DNA from: Halocaridina rubra
Taxonomy: Eukaryota > Arthropoda > Malacostraca > Decapoda > Atyidae
Reading direction: 5' to 3'
Assembly: GCA_037179515.1 (NCBI GenBank)
Contig: JAXCGZ010001925.1
Location: 99,501 to 163,500, forward strand
Length of the DNA: 64,000 bases
Of this stretch, positions 59,683-64,000 are shown one piece after another. The notes below the pieces were generated by a model. It did not search any database. It had not been told where the DNA came from and saw only the letters and a list, made by a program, of their open reading frames with translations. Every line of letters begins with the position of its first letter. Position 1 is the first letter of the stretch. Made by a program: the position numbers and the translations under genes.

Positions 59683-62600
59683 CTAATACAAGCAAAAAAT
59701 AGTAAGAAATATTATGGGAAGAATCCATGAAAACATTTTTAATGTATCAGCGTTTGCTCTGCCTGCAAGTGTAAGAGAGTCTTGCTCAATCTCATTTTCT
59801 TCTTGAGGTCTCCAAGGTATTGTTGGAGTAGGTTTAGCAGTGGGACTGGGAGACATACCTGGCAAAGTAAAGAGAGAGCTAAATTAAGAAATGCATTATA
59901 TTAGTGTACTTTATATGAAAATGAGTTACACGTGAAGCAGAAAAATGAGCTAGAGTTGTAATTTTCATCTGCCATGTAAATTAAAAGTAGAGGGGTTTCT
60001 CTCTCGTATAGCCCAAAAACAACTCAATACTGGATTATAAACATTCAGCCTTTGTTCATCCTTAATGCATATGTTAAGCCAACACCATCAAGAGGGAGCT
60101 TATTATTAGAGAAACAACTTGAGTGTGGAGGAAGGCATGTTCTGGCTGCATCACTCATCTTAAAAGAAGAAACACTTACCAAGAGACTGGTGGTAAGCAG
60201 GAGGAGGAAGACATAGTATAGAGCATGGGTTGCTGTATTATAAAATATTTTGCTTTCAAGAGCTAAATAATTAATACGCAACAAATGGTATGGAGGAAAT
60301 TGATGAATCGGGGATTGGTGGGAAGCTGTAGGAGAGAGGCTTCTCAAGAGTAAAACATGAGTTATGAACGAATGGATGCGAGGTTAGTCATAGAGTGAAT
60401 GAAGCAAGTAAATGTCCAGGTGGACTGAAAAGTGTGATGAGAAATAGGTATATGGGAATAAATACAAAGAGAAGGATATATAAAGGTGCAATTGTGGCGA
60501 GAGTATTGTACTGACCAGAGCCTTGGAATGCAAGAGGTTGAAAAAAACAAGTTGAATGTATTGGAGAAGAGGTGTTTGAGAAGTATGATTGGTGTAACTA
60601 GAATAGAGTGAGAAATGAGGAGAAAGAAATGGGTGTTGAGAGAAGGTTGTCGGACAGGTTAGATCAGATTGTTAAGTTGGTTTGGACACAGAAAGGATGA
60701 GTGAGGAGAGAATAGAGAAGAGTGTGTGGAGTGCAGAAGTGGTTGGAGCTAGGCCAAGAGAAAAGACATAGCATGAGATGGATGGATGGCGTGAAAAGGG
60801 CATTGGATGCCTATGTAATGACAGTGGAGCAGGGAAGAGAGCATGCAAGAGATAGGAATGAGTGGAGGTAGATTATGTATGTGACACGGGCCAAAGGGAT
60901 TTCTTGCACCAGCTAACACAGTGAAATGTGATGGAAGGGTGTGAGGGGAGTTACCATGTGATGAAGCGATGGGGGTAAACCAGCTGCGGCTGTTGGGCCT
61001 TACTGCAGAAAATCCTTTCCAACCTACTTTGTGGGTGACCCAAGCAGGGTGGTAGGGGGAGAAATGTGACAACCCTTTATACCTAGGAGCTAAGAGGAGT
61101 AGCTGAGGTATATGTGGATTGCGGTGAATTAGTGTTTCTTGGCTCGGCCACCCTCTTACAAGGGGGAATGGGGCCATGTATATGAATATGTGTATGTTAC
61201 CTCCAGGTAGTGTTGATCCAGTATCCCCAGCTAATATCTTAGCAAATTACTAGTTATTAACATATGCATGCTTGGTATTCATAATGCTTACATCACTTAC
61301 AAGTAAATTACTCATGACTTACCATCACGATTGTGTTTGATATATTCCTTCGTAGAAGTTGTACTGGGGAAACTGGTTTGGATTTCAGGTAAATAAATAT
61401 CTGCGTCAGGACTAGGCTTTGTACATCTCTCTTTCAGCGGTTGAATTGAGATGAAATCTGGATATTTTGCCTTCTTTGGTAACTAAATAAAAGTAAATTA
61501 TCATAATACAAAGCTGTAAGTCAGGATTTAAGGTCCCTAAACTCAACACTCCATTTTATTGACTTCTATGTCTGCACAAAACTACCAATAATATATTAAG
61601 TATATTTCAAGAATACTAGGCTTTTATGAAGACCCTGTTTTAAACGGTGTACGAAAATCATATTAATCTAAGAAACTTAATACATTTAATCCAAGGAGCT
61701 AGCCAAAGTTAGAGTCCTTAAAAGTGAAAAAATATATTCTAATACTTTAATTATGATGAATTTTACATAAACTTGCAGATTATAGTATTTTCAAGGTTAT
61801 TTCTTTTCATACAAAATGCACATTACTTGAGTCTTTTCACACATGGCACAAATAAACATGAAGAATGCAAAAAAAGCTTGATTTAATATTTGCAGCCCTA
61901 GAATATTTTGTTAAATTATAGAAACCATATTCAACCAGTATAAGCATGCAAAGTTTGGAGGACCATGGTAGCACAGCGGTTAGAGAACTTTTATTCAGAA
62001 GGTGAAAGACCCGCAATTAAGCCATCGTGGAGAATAAGGAAAGACAAGGGTCTTGATTTCCCATCTCCAACCTGTCTGTATCCACCCCAATACTGGGGAT
62101 TGATGGCACACATAAAACGGCAGAAAACACCTGTATACATATTTTTGAATTTCGGTTTTATACTGAATAACAAGTACCTTAAAAAAGATGGTGTGGTGAA
62201 TAAGAAAAAAATTTACTTAATAGTTCTTTCACTACAAAGCACTACCCTTAGGTACTCAGTCATACACAGATGTCATTCTCAGTTTCAATTACATTTTGAA
62301 TATGAAGTGAAACATTTGACTCTCTGGCACAATGATTGAAAAACTATACACCGATTTGTGTTAGACAGGTTGGTGATAGGAGATTAGACTGGATGCCTTC
62401 CCTTATATTCCATGGTGGGCTCGAAACTGAGTCAGTCACCTTCCATCTCGCACATGCTAACTCTGAAATATAAACTATGTAATCTTATTCAATTTACAAT
62501 AAGATATTAATTATCAAGTGCTAAGGAACTGTTGCAACTGATGTTTCATTCTTTAGGAAAACCAATAAGATATGCAGTATTTTTAAATCCCTTTTGAGTA

Positions 62601-63866
62601 AATGACTTATTTCATCTTATTACTTGCTTCCAGGAAAAATTTTGATTTATATTTTCATCCCTTCAGGGGCCAAGGTAGCTCAGTGGTAGCACAAGTGACT
62701 GAACGAGACAGATGGGTTAATCCCTCAGGTCCAACCTGTCTATGTCCATCTTATTCATAGGGACTAATTGTGACACATACACTTTTCCAGCCCTCTATGA
62801 GAAATTGTTTAACTTTTTTTTTATTTTTTCCAAATGACCAATTTCAGTTTAATAGCATCTTTGGAATTTCATGTATAACAAGTTTTTTGAATTCTCCAGT
62901 ATCTACAGGTATTAATATTCCTAATTCTAATTTGATTTTCATTTGCCACTTGCCAATCTACAGATTTCACCTACACATATAAAGTAAGATACAGTAACAC
63001 CATTAAGAGAATGAATATCTTTTTATTTCAATATTTTATCCCAGTTCAAAAGGCCAGTCCTTACTCTGATATTATTTGTGATTACTACTGTAGTTAGCCT
63101 TGGAGCAACGATTAACGTCAGGTTAAGTAGACTTAGTAATTCTGCAAAACAGTGTGGTACATATTTTCTACCATGGATAGAGCAAATGATTCAGGAGGGC
63201 GACAGACCCATGATCGAGTCCACCGAGGATCGTTAAGGAGGGCATCCAGCCTTAATTCCCTATCTCCATGCTGTCTGCATCCACTTCCAAAATGCAATTT
63301 AATAGTGACATATAAAATGGCAAACAACACCAGCAACAACATATTTTCTACTATCACATTTCTAGAATATAAAGAATGAGAGAAAAAAGGTATCATGAAA
63401 TAAATTACAGACATTCCTTACCCCTTCTATCATAACACGTCCATGATTCTCGCAAGAAGGCTCATGCTGACCAAACATTATTCTATCTTGCAGGGATGAG
63501 ATCATACTTGCATCACTCCACGTTCTCTCATCATGCAAAATATCATAAAACGTCCAATTGTAATATTCTGGAAAACATAAAGACTGTGCTAGTTTACCAC
63601 AAACTATGGTATACTTATTTGTATACTGTACACTGATGCAGCATTATTTATAATATGTCTATGAAATATTTTCAGTTACACAGAAATATAGAGGAAGCAA
63701 GAATGTACTTACTATAGCTTTACATTTATTAAACTTACTTTGAGGGGATTTGACCACAACATATCGATATATATCTCCCAGATGAATATTCTGTGGAACA
63801 TTACTTTCTTCAGTCATCATGTTGGACAAGTCAGTATTTTCATCCTCTTCATTAATGTTATTTTCA
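59683..63866 (-). CDS. Tail-anchored membrane protein, 3' part of gene, family not recognised
   Basis: Four minus-strand exons join in phase: 63866-63739, 63567-63422, 61482-61323 and 59858-59683 (stop). All acceptors are AG and all donors GT. The joined frame gives just over 200 residues and is open at its N-terminal side, so the gene continues past the right edge. Seen in order: an acidic segment (NINEEDENTDLSNMM), a compact-looking region (IHLGDIYRYVVVKSPQKYYN, then WTFYDILHDERTWSDASM), a Pro/Thr-rich stretch (SPSPTAKPTPTIPWRPQEE), and a terminal hydrophobic helix MFSWILPIIFLTIFCLY with only the stop after it. The last feature is typical of tail-anchored proteins inserted with the N-terminus in the cytosol. 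No family is recognised. An additional small exon inside the long introns cannot be excluded, but phases match without one. Confidence 0.75.
59859..60175 (-). other. Intron of the tail-anchored-protein gene, left end
   Basis: No recognised feature before the LINE remnant starts. Confidence 0.4.
60180..61190 (+). mobile_element. Decayed LINE 3' end with family A tail
   Basis: Broken + strand frames resemble the LINE at 29409-30430 (RLSDRLDQIVKLVW, RWMDGVKRALDA-like). They are followed by 'gggatttcttgcaccagcta' and a full family A tail: 'gtgacccaagcagggtggta', 'taggagctaagaggagtagc', 'tcggccaccctcttacaagg'. This second case of coding plus tail confirms that family A is the 3' UTR of this LINE. 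Confidence 0.75.
61490..61950 (-). other. Intron of the tail-anchored-protein gene
   Basis: AT-rich, nothing recognised. Confidence 0.4.
61960..62125 (+). repeat. tRNA-derived SINE-like repeat, family C
   Basis: The head 'ggaccatggtagcacagcgg' resembles a tRNA A-box region. The body carries 'cccatctccaacctgtctgt' and ends 'ggcacacataaaacggc'. Confidence 0.7.
62380..62450 (-). repeat. Family C fragment
   Basis: 'ggatgccttcccttatattc' and 'ggtgggctcgaaactgagtc' match the reverse complement of the 3040-3100 part of family C. Confidence 0.45.
62665..62790 (+). repeat. tRNA-derived SINE-like repeat, family C
   Basis: The head 'ggccaaggtagctcagtggt' is a good tRNA A-box. The B-box-like 'gggttaatccc' follows, and the tail 'caacctgtctatgtccatct' is shared. 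Confidence 0.75.
63165..63335 (+). repeat. tRNA-derived SINE-like repeat, family C
   Basis: 'accatggatagagcaaatga', 'atgatcgagtccaccga', 'gagggcatccagccttaatt' and 'gtgacatataaaatggc'. It lies about 90 bp below an exon of the tail-anchored-protein gene. Confidence 0.7.
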
Positions 63867-64000
63867 CTGCAAGAAATTCCACATGAACTGTCATTTTCTC
63901 AAAATTATCTTTAAAAGAGTACATTGCAGCAGTGACCTCAGCATCACAGTAAATTTTTTTACTTTTTACTTTATGCATAATGCATATCAAAAATATTCTA

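Noticed and set aside
61965..62339. 124-codon + strand frame
   Set aside because: Begins in a family C SINE and runs into intron sequence; no coding support.

Overview
The window is AT-rich eukaryotic nuclear DNA, most likely from an arthropod and probably a decapod crustacean. The evidence is intron-split genes with arthropod-like proteins, a chemosensory-protein-like (OS-D) fragment, very long pure (TA)n arrays, and dense LINE, SINE and Tigger-type debris. The species call is inference; no marker gene fixes it.

Layout. 442-5671 (+): 3' part of an intron-split gene for a Ser-rich protein with a helical C-terminus, function not recognised (weakly ITPRID/SSFA2-like). 9.2-16.4 kb (+): a complete UAP56/DDX39B mRNA-export helicase gene, eight coding exons and 427 aa, with a GC-AG last coding intron and a tandemly duplicated mini-exon after the stop codon. 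18.0-19.0 kb: two inverted-repeat elements. 19382-20890 (-): a C2H2 zinc-finger protein with 12 canonical fingers. 24.2-25.85 kb (-): a CR1/Jockey-group LINE reverse transcriptase, ending 100 bp before the next gene. 25949-45159 (+): a complete SRP72 gene, twelve coding exons and 658 aa, its introns packed with LINE tails and carrying a 757-bp (TA)n beside a palindrome. 48.2-50.05 kb (-): an L2-like LINE with a CR1-like fragment nested in it. 50.7-55.76 kb (-): an almost full-length but frameshifted LINE with a PHD-like first ORF. 56345-57514 (+): an intronless 389-aa protein with two N-terminal membrane segments and a Cys cluster, unrecognised. 59683-63866 (-): the 3' end of a gene for a tail-anchored membrane protein, also unrecognised, running off the right edge.

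The two confident housekeeping genes act in different RNA/protein-targeting steps (mRNA export; SRP-dependent translocation) and share no obvious pathway. I found no single unknown system. The strongest oddities are the duplicated post-stop exon and GC-AG intron of the helicase gene, the hairpin element with (TA)n arrays in SRP72, a repeat tail with a recurring stem-loop shared by many LINE/SINE copies, and the two unrecognised membrane proteins. Exon borders were placed by reading splice sites and checking that reading phase is kept; none was tested against transcripts.
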